DNA of 64,000 nucleotides. Origin: Primula veris. Taxonomy: Eukaryota > Streptophyta > Magnoliopsida > Ericales > Primulaceae. The position numbers and the translations under genes were made by a program. Below the pieces are notes generated by a model. That model was not told the origin of the DNA and did no database searches. It worked only from the letters and a program-made list of their open reading frames with translations. The stretch is taken from the NCBI GenBank assembly GCA_963682055.1, contig OY821747.1, positions 25,232,126 through 25,296,125 on the forward strand. Reading direction: 5' to 3'. This document shows positions 45,701-58,311 of the stretch, piece after piece. Each line of letters starts with the position of its first letter. Position 1 is the stretch's first letter.

Positions 45701-48112
45701 CACGACCATGTTTCTAATGCTCAACAACAGAAGTGATCTTCATCAAAACAGGTCCTTATTGTCACTTACATTTCTCCATTTTCTGAAATAGCTGCAGTGT
45801 GGTACTCCCCACACGACGCTTGGGTGATCTTGATGAGCTCAGGAGCTTCATCAAGAAACCTGGCATATGAATCTATAACACGAGGACCTTGAAGTCCTTC
45901 ACAAGTGACACCTCTGCCAAGCTGACCGTACTCGTTGTAGCCTGGTTTAGAAGGTAAATATAATTAAGAAAATATGTTGAAGTGTTCATAGCCTAAATCA
46001 TGCCATCAGCAGAACTGCCAATACAAAAACAACTATTGCAACTCGAGTTAATAAATTAAAATAGCCGTAGATATGCTTTGATTCTAAATGCAATTATTCC
46101 AATTCAAGAATAAATTAAATACCCTAAAGGCTCCCACAGTTATCAATTTTTTAATTAAATCCAGCATGTCTATAAATGAGACTTGAAAATTATTTTTTAC
46201 TAAAGCTTTCCTTCTATAACTAATTCTATTATGCTTTCATGCACCTTATTTGGTCGCAGATTTGAAATTGTTACATGTCTATACTTGAAGAACAGAACAA
46301 CGACTAGCTACATTGAGTATAGTATTCGGAGAAAGAAATCAAAGCTATGGTTTTAGTATGAAATTACCCCACGCTTGCAGCAGACCATCTTCAGATAGAG
46401 CCACCACATGTACAGCCCCACAAGAAACTTGACGGATGCTCTACAGGACGTAAAACTCGCCGTGAGACTCACTAATTCGTGTATGTAGATAACAAAAAAG
46501 TGCAAAGAGATATAATTTATACACACACGCACACGCACACACACACACATATATATAGTGTAAAGGTCAATGGTCTTGATATAGTATTACGTCTTAACTA
46601 CTATGATATAGGTAACTACGACAGTATGACGTATTATACCGTGTTTGGAGTAAATGCCCCCCAATATAACCTTGGAAAATTGGACCCCTGTGACGACAGC
46701 AATAACGAAGCAATTAGGAGAGTAAACAAAAGTAAATATTTTAAGAATACAGATGACCTTGATTTAGGCTTCTCTAGTAATTAAACCTGATTCTGCCCCC
46801 AAACCCAAAGTCTTCTTTGAACCGAATTAGCTCTATCATTTTCACGTGATTCTGCAATAGCAGCAGTACAATGAGCTCCACAAGATACCGAAATAACAAA
46901 TTCTGTATTCAATTGTTTCACTTTTTTCGGTTCTTTCCTGCGTTCCTCGGTTCCATCTCCTAGCTGTCCAAAGTCATTCCCTCCTGTTTATGGTAAGGTG
47001 GCATCATATACATGAAGAAGACAAAAGAAAAGGTTAGTGTCAATGGCGAGCTGTTTCTAGTCTATTTGTGGCCCTCGAATAATTAATAGTAAATATAATT
47101 TCTAAAATTTGAGCGAGGAAGTTGCCCATAACGTAATAGCCTAAGTTAACACAAAATTATTCTGAAGGTTAATATGTATATGAGAAGATGCCAAAATATT
47201 GCTAGAAGATGAGGTAACTGCCAACATTTCTAATTAGATTTAGATTTTTACCACATGAACTGAAGCAGAAGTAAAAGCCATCACTATTTATTTGAAAACA
47301 ATCATCCATACTAGGTATACTTTAGGAGAATCCACGGACTCTAGAAAAAAAATTGCACTTTAAGGGATACAACTCATCATAATTCTAATGATACAGCAAT
47401 TTTATTAATTATAGGTAAAATCAACTTATGTAAATCTAATATATGGGCCTCGAATAACTAATTTAGGTTATTTGATTGTATTTGTTAGGTTGCAGCTATC
47501 GGTCTCATGTTTCATTTACTTTGTGCTGCTATCAAGTCGCACTCTATTTGGCTGACCGGCTACAGAAGAACATTTTGTTATCTTGCTTGAAAAAGCTGGA
47601 AGCTTAAGCTGTATGAAATTATGAACCCAACATTCTTCTCAGACTCAAACAACCCAGCTTATTTACTTCAAAGCTGCTGCAACAAGCCCTAGATGGATCT
47701 TTGTTAAAAGTTCCAGCTATTTAATGCAAAAAGGATAGATTTAGGCGCGAAACAACAAAAAAGCAACCCAACTTAAATGCTAAAAAGGCAAAAAGGAAAA
47801 AAATGAGCTTATAAGCTCAATTCAGACATGACCTTATACAAATGAGTAAATTTACTAACCCCAAGTATATAGAGACCCATCAGAGGCCACAGCAGCAGTA
47901 TGTTCTCGTCCGCAAGCAATATCCAACCACCTTGAATTAAGGCCAGTAGGGCATCCAAAAAGCTCTGGTGGAAGCTGCTTCGGAATCCTTAAGCTCTTCT
48001 CTTTCCCTCGCCTACCCGTCTGTCCAGCCTGGTTATATCCCCACACGTATATCGCACTCTTTGTTGGGATAGTTACTGGTCGAGTCTCGCCAAGAACTTC
48101 ATTCACATCCAT
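42796..48112 (-). CDS. RCC1-repeat (regulator of chromosome condensation family) protein, 8 exons
   Basis: Exons on the minus strand: 48112-47860, 46983-46787, 46687-46640, 46440-46368, 45941-45770, 44633-44208, 43520-43329, 42850-42796. They sum to 1416 nt: 471 aa plus TGA, all junctions in frame and GT-AG. The ATG at 48112-48110 is the first in frame. Repeats of the RCC1 blade are clear (IYVWGYNQ.GQTG, FGQLGDG, WGYNEYGQLGRG, WGLGSMGQLGH, WGGGQAGQLGLG, WGYNCYGQAAN), each with the C-G-..H-T core, which implies a seven-bladed propeller. The C-terminus is acidic (DYEDDDTT). From memory it resembles Arabidopsis RCC1 family proteins of the At3g02300 kind, whose role is not well defined; UVR8-type photoreception is not implied. 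Propellers of this type bind proteins or chromatin, or act on Ran-like GTPases. Confidence 0.93.
46523..46558. repeat. CA/TG microsatellite in an RCC1-gene intron
   Basis: ACACACACGCACACGC followed by CA then TA units, in the intron between exons 3 and 4. Confidence 0.9.
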
Positions 48113-50645
48113 GTTATCACTCAACCTAAACTGCCATTCTTAGAAATAAATAATAGCTCATAATCGATGCCTTGTACATGTTAGCGCTAGTACAGAATAG
48201 GGATTCATAGGCATACTAATTTGACAAAGAAAAACAATATTTACACAGTGAGATATAAGTTCAAGTTGGCACACAAGTCAATCATCTGGGTATTAAAGCT
48301 GATATTGACTAAACTTAAAGCGCAAATAAAGAGAAACGGTTATGCAAACATTTTGCTTAAACCTTTTCCACTGATTAAATCAAGAGCTACAATTATATGT
48401 AAAACCATTCAGATCCTCCAAAACAAATGCAGAAAACATTGAATGAACAGAATCAATATTTACCCAAATTCAGTTACGAATTTACTATTAAGTTACTAGA
48501 TAAATCGGAGTAAGACATGATATCCAATCATGTGGGTCTTAAAGCTGATACTCTGCTACTCTTGAACTTTAGAATATCCACAAAAAAGGACCAATTTACC
48601 ATTTTCGTCAGACCCCTTCATTGTTTATATCAACAACTGGTAGCAACATAATAACGCAGAGTCTTTCGATATCCAAAAGAAATGCAAAATATTGAACTAT
48701 AGACCTAATATCGGGAAAATTTAAAAAGCAACCAAAGTAGTAGGTGAAATGAAACATTCGCAAACAGAGACATTAGAACGTGAAAAAACACTACGCAATC
48801 ATGTGTGTATTAAAGCTGATACTTAAACCAATGTCATAATTTTGTAAGTAACCAGGAGAAAGACACTTTTCAAACCTTTTCCATTGTCGGGATCAGCAGC
48901 CACAAGAAAGGAATAATTTACGAAGTATTCAAAAGAAATGCAGTCATAGTAAAACAAAAATCCTAATTGAGGGAATAATAATAACAACCAAAACAATAGA
49001 AAAGGTCTATCATTCTCACTCAGATGTCATATTGACAATAAATAAGCATGTAGGACTTCACCATTTTTTGCCAGTTCCTAAAACTCTAAAAGAATCACAG
49101 TTACTCCCTCTGTCGCATACTTATAGTATAAATTGGTTAATTACACCGTCCCAAAATAGTAGTCCAATTTGATTTTTGTGCCTTGTTCTTCCTTTTAACT
49201 ACACTTTTTTTAAAATGTCGGAACACTACCTTTCTAACTAAATTAACAAATTTTCTTCAACCACGTGAAAAACCTAAGTGTACTATTGTTATAGAACGGA
49301 GGAAGTTTAACATTCACTTGCAACCCTCTCTACTGTTAGAATCAGCAGAAACATCAAAAGACGAAATTTTACGGATACCCAAGAAGTGCAAAACAATTGA
49401 TTGAAAAAACTTAACTGTGGCATTAAAAATTGCCACCAAAGCAATTGGGATACGTAAAATACCTTGATTAATGACCACAAAACTTAGAAGAATGGTTGAG
49501 GTATGTGAAGGTGGATAAAATAATTTGAAATGACACAGAAAGGTAGAATTTTTTGATATCCCAAGAAAATGCATAATTTTTTGATATCCCAAGAAAATGC
49601 ATAATTTTTTTTAAGGAAGGGTCTAATTGTGACAAATACTAATAGCAACTCAAGCAACAAGGAGATGTAACATTCACTATCTAAAAATATATATGAGAAA
49701 TGATTTAACAGAATATCCAAGCAGCTAGGCATTGAAAGACCTGACACAGATAGTTAACCATTCTGGAAATTTTATAAATGCGCAAAAAATAAAATTTCCT
49801 CTAATCCTTCCCACTGTAACATAGAAAAGTAGAATCCTTGGACTAAATTGAATAAAAATATCCTAATTGGGAGATCAACAATAGCAACCAAATAAATAAA
49901 AAAGATGTAACATTTTCACCTGGAAATTGACAATAAATAATCACAGTATCCATTCATGTATGAAACCTAACCAATTTGGGAATTTCATAAATACACAAAA
50001 AACAAAATATAAATTCCCTCCAATCCTTTCCAGTGTAACATAGAAAAGTAGAATCTTTAGACTAAATTGAAAAAAATCCTAATTGGGTAAACAACAATAT
50101 CAACCAAAGAAATAAAAAAGATATAACATTTATACTTGGATTATAATATGGACACCATAGAAAAGTAAAATCTTTGGACTAAATGAAATAAAATTCCTAA
50201 TTGGGAAAACAACAATAGCAACCAAAAATTGAGAAAATGTGTAACATTTCCACTTGCATATTGACAATAAAAAATCACAGTATCCATATTTTATTTTTTG
50301 TCAATTCAGAAAACCCAAAAAGGAAAACAGATATAACAATCAATTGAGGCATAAAAATGTTGAATCTTTTGGATACCCAAAAGAAATGCAATATAATTTA
50401 TATTAAGAAACTAAGTGGGCATCAGAAATAGCAATAAAAAAAATTGAAGAAATTTAAAATACCTTGATTTGTAAGGAAGGAAGCTAATTAGCATGTGATT
50501 GTAGAAAAATAAGTAAAGAGGGGTCTGAAGGTGAATAAAATAATTTAATTTAAAGAGAAAATAGAGTATTAATAAGGGGGCAAAGGTTTGGTAAAATAGC
50601 TATTTCAGTTCCGATGATTGTGCACTGTGCAAATGAAATAAAATA
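48113..50645. repeat. Upstream region of the RCC1 gene with degenerate repeats
   Basis: No gene. From about 48640 to 50470 a degenerate unit of roughly 100-200 bp recurs with landmarks ATCCTAATTGGG, CAACAATAGCAACCAAA, TGTAACATT, ATTGACAATAAA and ATCACAGTATCCAT. Clear copies are near 48950, 49850, 50070 and 50190. The promoter and a possible 5' UTR intron of the RCC1 gene should be in the left part, but no splice pair is convincing. Confidence 0.7.
49103..49309. mobile_element. Stowaway-like MITE, degenerate
   Basis: Begins TTACTCCCTCTGTC and ends GAACGGAGGAAG, an imperfect inverted pair typical of Stowaway/mariner MITEs (CTCCCTCCGTC termini). About 200 bp, AT-rich, embedded in the degenerate repeat field. 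Confidence 0.65.
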
Positions 50646-51098
50646 CTAGTACTCCTTCTGTCTATTTAATTTAATTGTTCTGATCTAGCTACAACTTTGT
50701 TCGGTCAATAACTTTTATCAAAATTATCGGAGTAAAATTTTTTAAAAATTGATCATATAGTTTAAATGTTAAATTTTATGATTATATTTTAAAAAAATTC
50801 ATTTCTGTTGTGTGACATATTAGCTCATATATATGTATATAGATATAGAGAGAATATAGAGATACACAACAACAGTGTCTTTATTAAATCAGAATGTATC
50901 AATACAATCAATACAAGGGGACCTAGCCTTCTTTATATAGAAGAGGTTAGGGTTATACAATGTAGAAAGCCCAACTTAAGCCCACTATGACTAAGGCTCA
51001 ATAGTATAATAATATATTACAACAATTTCAATAATTTTGATATAAGTTATAACTCGATCAAAATTGCACGTAATACAATTAAATGGGAACGAGTAATA
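50646..51098. mobile_element. MITE (Stowaway-like) split by a nested solo LTR
   Basis: Left end TACTCCTTCTGTCTATTTAA and right end TTAAATGGGAACGAGTAA are imperfect inverted repeats. The solo LTR at 50806-51024 with its duplication interrupts it; without the insertion the MITE is about 230 bp. Confidence 0.65.
50806..51024 (-). mobile_element. Solo Copia LTR, 219 bp, with perfect target duplication
   Basis: TGTTG...CAACA, homologous to the LTRs at 13786-14021 and 23008-23233, flanked by ATTTC at 50801-50805 and 51025-51029. Inserted in a MITE. Confidence 0.93.
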
Positions 51099-51136
51099 AA
51101 TAGTCAAAGATGTTGGATTTTTCTATCGCATTTTTT

Positions 51137-51222
51137 CTGAAAAAACGCACAAACCGTAAATTTTTTGTACAAACCGTAAAAAAATTAGTACAAACCGTAC
51201 ATTTTTTCTACAAACCGAGATT
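51137..51222. repeat. About 21-bp repeats with ACAAACCGTA
   Basis: Four copies of (G/T)ACAAACCGTA followed by A/T-rich filler at about 51148, 51169, 51190 and 51210. Confidence 0.8.
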
Positions 51223-51224
51223 AA

Positions 51225-53454
51225 ATGACTGGATTTGCTGAAAGTTTTCAGAAATTACAGAACAGTCTCTGTATTTCGTAAAAACTACATATTGGTCATA
51301 TCAATAAAAATACTAAATATTTTTTTAAAATTAAACATGAATTTTTTTATAAAAAACTAAATGGCATATTCTTAAAAATATACATAAAATAAAAATAATT
51401 TTTTTATAAAATACTAAATCTTTTAGACATGATTTTTTTAGATATGAGTATTTTATAATTAGTTGAAATATTGGTTATATCAATAAAAATACTCCTATTT
51501 TAGACATGAATATTTTATATGTATTGGTTATATAACCAATATTACAACTCTAATAAACTAAAAAAAATTATCAACTAATACAAACAGAAATGAACGTGGG
51601 GGAAGTCGGGAAACTACAATACTTTTGTCTGTTTAATTACTTTAGCTACGTGTAATAAGGTTACTAAATATGTAAAATATAGTTTAGTACTACTATTCTG
51701 TTGATTCCTACTATTAATAATTGTAATGTTTGAATGTCAAGTGAAATTTTGACCAATGGTGAGGTGTGAAATTTGTTTTGAAATATTAAATATAGCACAT
51801 AATTAATAACCTTTTCATGGATTCTACCTTATGAATATATTATTTTGATAGATAGTATTTTGATTTATGAATTTGGGAAATTATTATATTGATTTTATAG
51901 TATGTGATATATAAGGTTTATAATTGCAACATTTGTTCGCATTTTATAGGCCTCAAAGGTAAAAAAAAAAAAAATGTTTAAAAGATATCTCGATACTCAT
52001 TGAGCAGTAAGCCCTATCTCTACCCTCCCACCCATAGAATTTGAGTATGGCTATGTCTTCTTCAACGTCTAGCGATTTTATGTATTTAATGGTTATATCT
52101 GTGAAAGTTTGCTTCACATGAGGCCAGTATAGACATTCAAAGTGCAGTTTTTAGTAAAATCAGATACACTAATACACTTACTAATATGTAAATTTTGTTA
52201 TATCTTAAGTTGTATAACAAAACTAAGAATAGATATTAAATACGTATGATGAATCAAATGTACATTGAGCATATTTTAATAAGTTGTATTTCCATCCTTA
52301 GATTTTGGCCACTATCAACTTTCTTGCAAAAATGATTTTCATCATTTCAGGAATAAATTGCCTAATAATTATATTTTTAAATGTATGTGGAATAAAATGC
52401 TTCATGTAAAAATCTCTATCTTCTGTTGTAAAATTTGGAACCATACTGTTAAAATAGATAGTGATCTATAATATAGATTTAATTTATCTATAGTTGCAAG
52501 TGCATTTGTTGCTTGCATCATAACATTGATAGCGTTCTTTAAAGGAGATGTTAAAAGGGGCGGATGCAGATAGTTGCACAGGGTTTCATGTCCATCTAAT
52601 TTTCATCAAATGTAATTACAAAAATGCTCTTAAAATTTATATTAATGCATAATATATCTTTTTTTTGGTACATATACTATACTTTTAATTAAGTTTTATT
52701 CATTTAGTAATATGACTTTCTTTTCTAGTATCATAAACAATACTAGTAGTTATATAAACTTTTCGTACAAGTTTACAACAATACTAGTATCATAAACAAA
52801 AAACAAGTGAATAAATTCATCAAGTTTCAAAAGCATTGAAGGTTTTTCCATAACAAATTAATTTATTTATTGAAAGTGAATGTGATGATTTACCTCAGAA
52901 CATACTTATAACTGATATATAACTTAGTTGTACTTGAATCGTGAACTGAACTGCTTATAATTAACGTTTATTCATTTGATAAGATGACTTGAAGGCATTG
53001 AATGTTTTTTCTACACAAATTAATCTGTTTATTCTATGATTTGATAAAGATAATTTGTTTTGTTTTTTTACTTTCTATTATATCATGACGGTTTTTTATT
53101 GTACTCTTATAACATTCAATGTTCGTTCGGTATATTTTGCTTGTAAGCAAATCGACCAAACTAGACAAACCGAACAACAAACGTCGAATGAATTATTGAT
53201 TGTTTTGTTTTTTGGGGAAAGTAGTTATATAAACGAATTACATTAGTTTTGTTTTCAATTTAAATCAAACCAAATCGATTCTTCTAATTTATATACAAAT
53301 ATTATATATATATATTGATTTTAAAGAGTCTACCCGAACTTACTTATTCAAATATTATAACACATTATTCTAACTTCACATGAACTTATAAAATTTTCGA
53401 CACTAACACCGTTATTATTACAAAAAATTGTGTCACCGAATCTAAAATAGTGGA
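51225..53454. other. AT-rich spacer, nothing recognised
   Basis: No ORF above background, no clear repeat. A poly(A) run lies at about 51961-51974. Confidence 0.6.
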
Positions 53455-54130
53455 TCCGTCCCATAGATGTTACTTTAGCAGAATTTTTGGTTTTACTTCA
53501 CATACTATTCTGTCCAATAGATCTCTCATTTCTACGTGGTGTAATTATTTTAATAAATCATCTCAAGTTGATATAATATTGCTAGATTGGTGCCTTTTTT
53601 AATTGTTTGGGAAATTTGGATTGCTAGGAATATCGATAATAGTGACTTTTATGCTGATAATATCATTATTGCTAAAGTACATAAATGGATTAGAGAATTA
53701 AATGTTTTTATTAAGAATTGCACTCCTATTATTAGTTTTCAGAATCTTACCTTGCATGCTTGTGGTGTTTTTTTTATTAAGCCTAATGTTAGGAAACCTG
53801 TTGCGATGACATGGGCCCTTCCCCCTAAAGGTCAGCTCAAGGTTAATGTAGATGGCTCCTCTTTTAGTAAATCCTGGTTCAGCGGGTAGTGAAGGCATTC
53901 TTAGAAATGATTGTGGACATCTTTTATTTGCTTTTTCTGTTAGTTTATGATGTAATATTAATACTTATGCTGAATTATATGTTTTGTATAATGGTCTTTT
54001 CATTTGCTATAGCCTTGATATTCATAATATCTATATTGAAACTCTCTTATAATTAGAAATTGGTGGTATAATCTCTGTCATCCCCCTATACAATTTACCA
54101 ACGCCGTTTTCAGAATTTCGGGGGCTGTAG
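53455..54130 (+). pseudogene. Non-LTR-type RNase H domain (RVT_3-like) relic
   Basis: The frame from 53587 reads VWEIWIARN.., then PPKGQLKVNVDGSS, the first-strand motif of the RNase H-like domain found at the end of plant LINE-type reverse transcriptases and related host genes. A frameshift near 53870 moves the continuation (GILRNDCGHLLFAFS, then AELYVLYNGL) to another frame, and stops follow at about 53947 and 54050. Acidic positions of the active site are partly recognisable. No upstream reverse transcriptase is present, so this is a 3' fragment of a LINE or of an RVT_3 gene. Confidence 0.75.
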
Positions 54131-55034
54131 ACCACCATAATTATGAGTCTTTTTTTTCCGCCATAAAATAGCAAAATTATTTTGATTAAATATTTCGCAA
54201 TTCACCAGCAATGATAAGCACGCATAAACAACAAGACAATAATAACACATAAAATTTTATACAACGTTCGCTATAAAAACAGGAAAAAACATGTTAACAA
54301 CAAAAAAAAGTAGCCATTTTCTATGAAGGACAAATCTTTAAAAATAAATAACTTGTACTTTTATGATGCATTTAGTATACGTGAGAAAAAATATACCTTA
54401 CCTGAAATTATGGGATTCTGAAGTTTTAAAAGTACGTGGGTAAACCCAAAAAAACTCATATTACAAGAATAATACATGTTTTGTAATAAATGATCAAATA
54501 TGTTACTTTTTAAATAAATAAGGCCTTTTTTCTGATGTATGTAATATATAGGACCGGGGAAAAGTTTATTAGAAACTATGAGGCTTTTCAATGTAATAAA
54601 ATATGAGATAAAAACCACAAAAAGGTAGACGCCAAATTCGATCTTGTGATGTATACAAACAGATTTTATGTTTTGATGTTAACTAGGGACAATTACAATT
54701 ATATTGCTATATATGAACTGTAAAATATACAATATTATTTTAGTAAATTTGGGACTCTAAAAACATAAGTTTTTTTTTGGGACTCGAATCCCATACCTCT
54801 TGGGCCTTAGCCCAAAACTAACTTTGCAATTTACCAATATTTGGAATGACATTTGCATGTTTAAAGATTACATAAGTTTGGACCTGGTGCATATTTATAA
54901 AGAGAAAAAAAATTTAGCCCATAATCTTTGCTAAAATGGGTGTTAGAGGAATTACTAATACTTATTAGAGTGAATTAGATCTCACTAATAGTACTTATTT
55001 TAATCATGTCATGGATTTATCACTAATAGTACTA
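54131..55034. other. AT-rich spacer
   Basis: No gene. A short block at 54780-54825 (GACTCGAATCCCATACC) resembles a tRNA B-box in reverse, but no A-box or tRNA fold is evident. Confidence 0.5.
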
Positions 55035-55240
55035 AAATTTACCAGAAATCCAGTTATATATTGACTGAAATTGTTGACTACAAAGCAAAGAGTTTGACGT
55101 ACTTTCTTTACAAATCTTCCCATTGCCGTTTCACAATATTTGCACATGTTTTTTCATCTTTTGCCGTAGTTTATACTTTATATATGTTTACATGGACTTT
55201 ACACATGATATAAATTGTTTCAGCAAAGAGTAAAAAGTAC
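55035..55240. repeat. Segment duplicated at 59780-59985
   Basis: AGAAATCCAGTTAT, CCGTTTCACAATATTTGCAC and TTTTCATCTTTTGCCGTA are shared in the same order and orientation with about 59780-59985. Non-coding; the copies have diverged with indels. Confidence 0.85.
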
Positions 55241-55567
55241 CTGAAATTGAAGCTTACATTAGTTGCTAATAACGACTCTTTTCCTGTACATATGCGAAAG
55301 TTAGGGTCTGAAACTGAAGTTTATGAAGCTTTAAAAAGCTAATTGTGATGGAAAATTAGCCTGGTAGTGTTTTACATGGATTTTGATGCCTAAAGTAAAA
55401 GCTGCTACTTTTTAGAAATTGATTCGAATTCGAAGGTCAAAAGGCAGCTAGCTGTGGGTTTCCTTATATATTTTTGTAATAGTTGGTATCTTATGTTGTC
55501 GCTTTGATGTATTTGTTATTCTTATTTTGTATCAAATGTATTAAACTATACTTATCCTTTATAAATA

Positions 55568-56330
55568 AAAAGCTCATTGACGCGATGTCACATTTTAATA
55601 ATATTTTTGTTCATAAATCACTACTCTTATAATACTTTTAAGTGTTGGCCAGCTTAGAAGTATAATATTAGTTATATGTCATTTTTACAAGATTTTTTAA
55701 ATGGAGGTCTTGAACCGAAACTTTTTTAAGTTCAAGTCACATGGCTTAATAAAAAAGAGCTTAAAAGCTGTTTTAAGCTTAAAAAATAACTTATAATAAT
55801 CTATACGGGAAATATATTAAAATGTAAAAAAAAAGTTAAAAGTTGTTTTTAATCTTTAAAAAAAATATTATAATTTACACTAGAAATATATAAAAATGTA
55901 AAAAAAAATAACTTAAAAGTTATTTTTTTAGCTTTTTTCAGTTTTTTGTAGTGTTTCTTTGAATTATTAAGTAAAAAAATATATATCAAAAAATTACGAA
56001 AATAATATCTTTTTATATCACTTGTAAATTGACCGACACTTAAAAATATTATAAGAGCAGTTACCTATGAACAAATATCTTATTGAAATATGACCTCCCA
56101 CCCAACAATGAGCTCCTTACAAGTGATAAAAAAAAAATGTTATTTTCGTAAGTTTTTGGTATATTTTTTTTTACTTAATAATTCAAACAAACACTAGAAA
56201 AACTAAAAAAAAAACAGTTTTTAAGTTATTTTTTTACATTTTGATATCTTTCTCGTGTAGATTATAATATCTTTTGTTAAGCTTAAAAACAGGTTTTAAG
56301 CTCTTTTTTATTGGGTCTGATGACTGAAAC
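55568..56330. repeat. Long imperfect inverted repeat
   Basis: Left-arm pieces at 55568-55670 and 55740-56030 have reverse complements at about 56020-56115 and 56110-56310. Examples: AAGCTCATTG with CAATGAGCTCC; GATATCACTTGTAA-like with TTACAAGTGATA; TTAAGCTTAAAAA with TTAAGCTTAAAAA. The arms are AT-rich with poly(A)/poly(T) runs. It could fold into a long hairpin; it may be a MITE or MULE/foldback element, but terminal repeats and a target duplication were not settled. Confidence 0.75.
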
Positions 56331-57816
56331 TTTGCTCAGAAACTCTATTTAAATTATTTTTGTAAACAGTGACCTATAACTAATATTCTCGATGTTGTAC
56401 TTATAGGCTGACACAGTAATTTTCAGGATTTGGTTTATGAGGTAATGGGTATCTTCTCATTTATTTATTTTGGCTTAAACATGATTATTTAGTGTCAAAC
56501 CTGAAAACCGAGTTTTTTGGTTTTTTGATGTAGAAGCCTTTATGATGTAAAGGAGAAGATGATGAAAAGCTACAAGTTAATCACGTCGCCCCAACTTTTT
56601 ATTACTCCCTAATAAGTCAACTTATTTCAAGGATAGCTGCAGCCCAATTTCGGTATATAATATAGTCTTTACCAAATATTATTTAGACAGCATCCAACAT
56701 ATGTTGTGAGTTCTATATTAATTATCATATAAAACGACAGGTTTATATGTCTGTTATGGTTTTCAGAAGCAGAAACTTTGTTTCAAAACGACAGGTTAAA
56801 AAAACACAAGTTTTGCTTTTGTGAATAGGTTATCATTGATCGAACGACATGTCGATACCGAGACAACAATTCGGTAAAAAATACACTTATATAAACACAC
56901 TCGAGCAACTTATTATTTAATCAACCTCTTTCAGTAGTTCTACTTAAACACGACCAGGAAAGACGGTGAGGGGGTGGACACAAATGACACTTAAAAACCG
57001 ACCTCATTAAGAGAGCGACTTTCGCTTTTATCTTTCCTAAACATCGTATCCAAATAACTGAGCCTATTTGGGGAAAATTCATAATTATTCCAACTTAAAT
57101 ATGAATACATATAACGTATTTCGTAAATTTTTAACTCAAAAGCTACATCTAAATTCGAGACAATTTATAAGCTCACGTACCATATAAATGTCTACGAACT
57201 TTTATGTGACAAGATAAAATAGCCTTCAACAATATCGTAATATAAAGATATGTCATACTTATTTAAACAAGTCCTAATATGGAGTAGTAATAGTAAAGTA
57301 CATGAGTTATTATATAATTCAAAACTAAAGTGTGACTTTTGACATTTTCTATGTTTAATTAATATATAGCATATGTTATATCAATTTATAGTAATAAATG
57401 GTGGCATACTAAGAGGCTAAATTAATTATTGTCATATTCTCAAGTAATTAATTCATGCAAAAGGTATTTTCTACAAGATTTATACAATTTATATGTTGTA
57501 GCAATTAAATCTTAGATCATTTGCATTTAAATAAGTATTTTCGGACTAAAAACTAGGTAAACTCGTACATATATACTATTCTGAGTATAAGGGGAACTAC
57601 ATGGACTATAAGTGTAAATATAGGAGACTATATGAAGTTTAAGTGTAATTACAGCGTCAGTGCACAAGTATGAGGACTTCATATCAGTCCAATAATTTCA
57701 GCGAGTTACAGATTTATCTCAAGTGTTTAAAAAGTCACAAATTTGGTCCGACAGATTCATATGTCTAACTATACAAGTTTTAACTCATTTTTTAAGTGAC
57801 AAACATGGGTTCTAAC

Positions 57817-58311
57817 CAGTGTTTTAAATAGCGTTATCGCTATCGTAGCGTTTTTTCGAGAGAAACGCTAAAAGCGCTAATAGCGTTGCTATGTAGCGCT
57901 TTGCGGTGTATTTTTTTTGCCTAAATATGCACCAAACTTTAGAATATGTAACAAAAAAAAAAGAAATGTATAGTTATATTAGATAGTAATAAAAAAAAAA
58001 AAAAAAAAAATTGTTGTTGGTGAGTATCGAACCTGGGTTTGATGGAAAACACTGCACTGTCTCAACCATCTGGACTGCAAACACTTTTATGAAAATTACA
58101 TAATATATATTAATTATTTAGATCCGCTGTTTTTTTTTAACTCGCTATTTATGCTTTTGGTCCACAATTTCGCGCTTTTTGCGCTTTTGGTCCCCAATAG
58201 CACGATTTTAGCGCAATTCCATCCAAAATCGTGATTTTTCGTTGCGTTTTTTACCAAAAAAGCGCTATTTCGCGCTATTTCGCGCTACGTAGCGCGAATT
58301 TTAAAACAGAG
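57817..58311. mobile_element. hAT-like MITE with perfect 8-bp target duplication
   Basis: CAGTGTTTTAAA at the left and TTTTAAAACAGAG at the right form imperfect terminal inverted repeats; the flanks are GTTCTAAC at 57809-57816 and 58312-58319. The interior is full of AGCGCTA/TAGCGCT words and has a tRNA-like stretch on the minus strand (about 58015-58085) with B-box-like GGTTCGATACT and A-box-like TGGTTGAGACAG. No coding sequence. Confidence 0.88.

Noticed and set aside
54780..54825. Possible tRNA gene (B-box-like GACTCGAATCCC)
   Set aside because: No cloverleaf arms or A-box at the right distance could be found.
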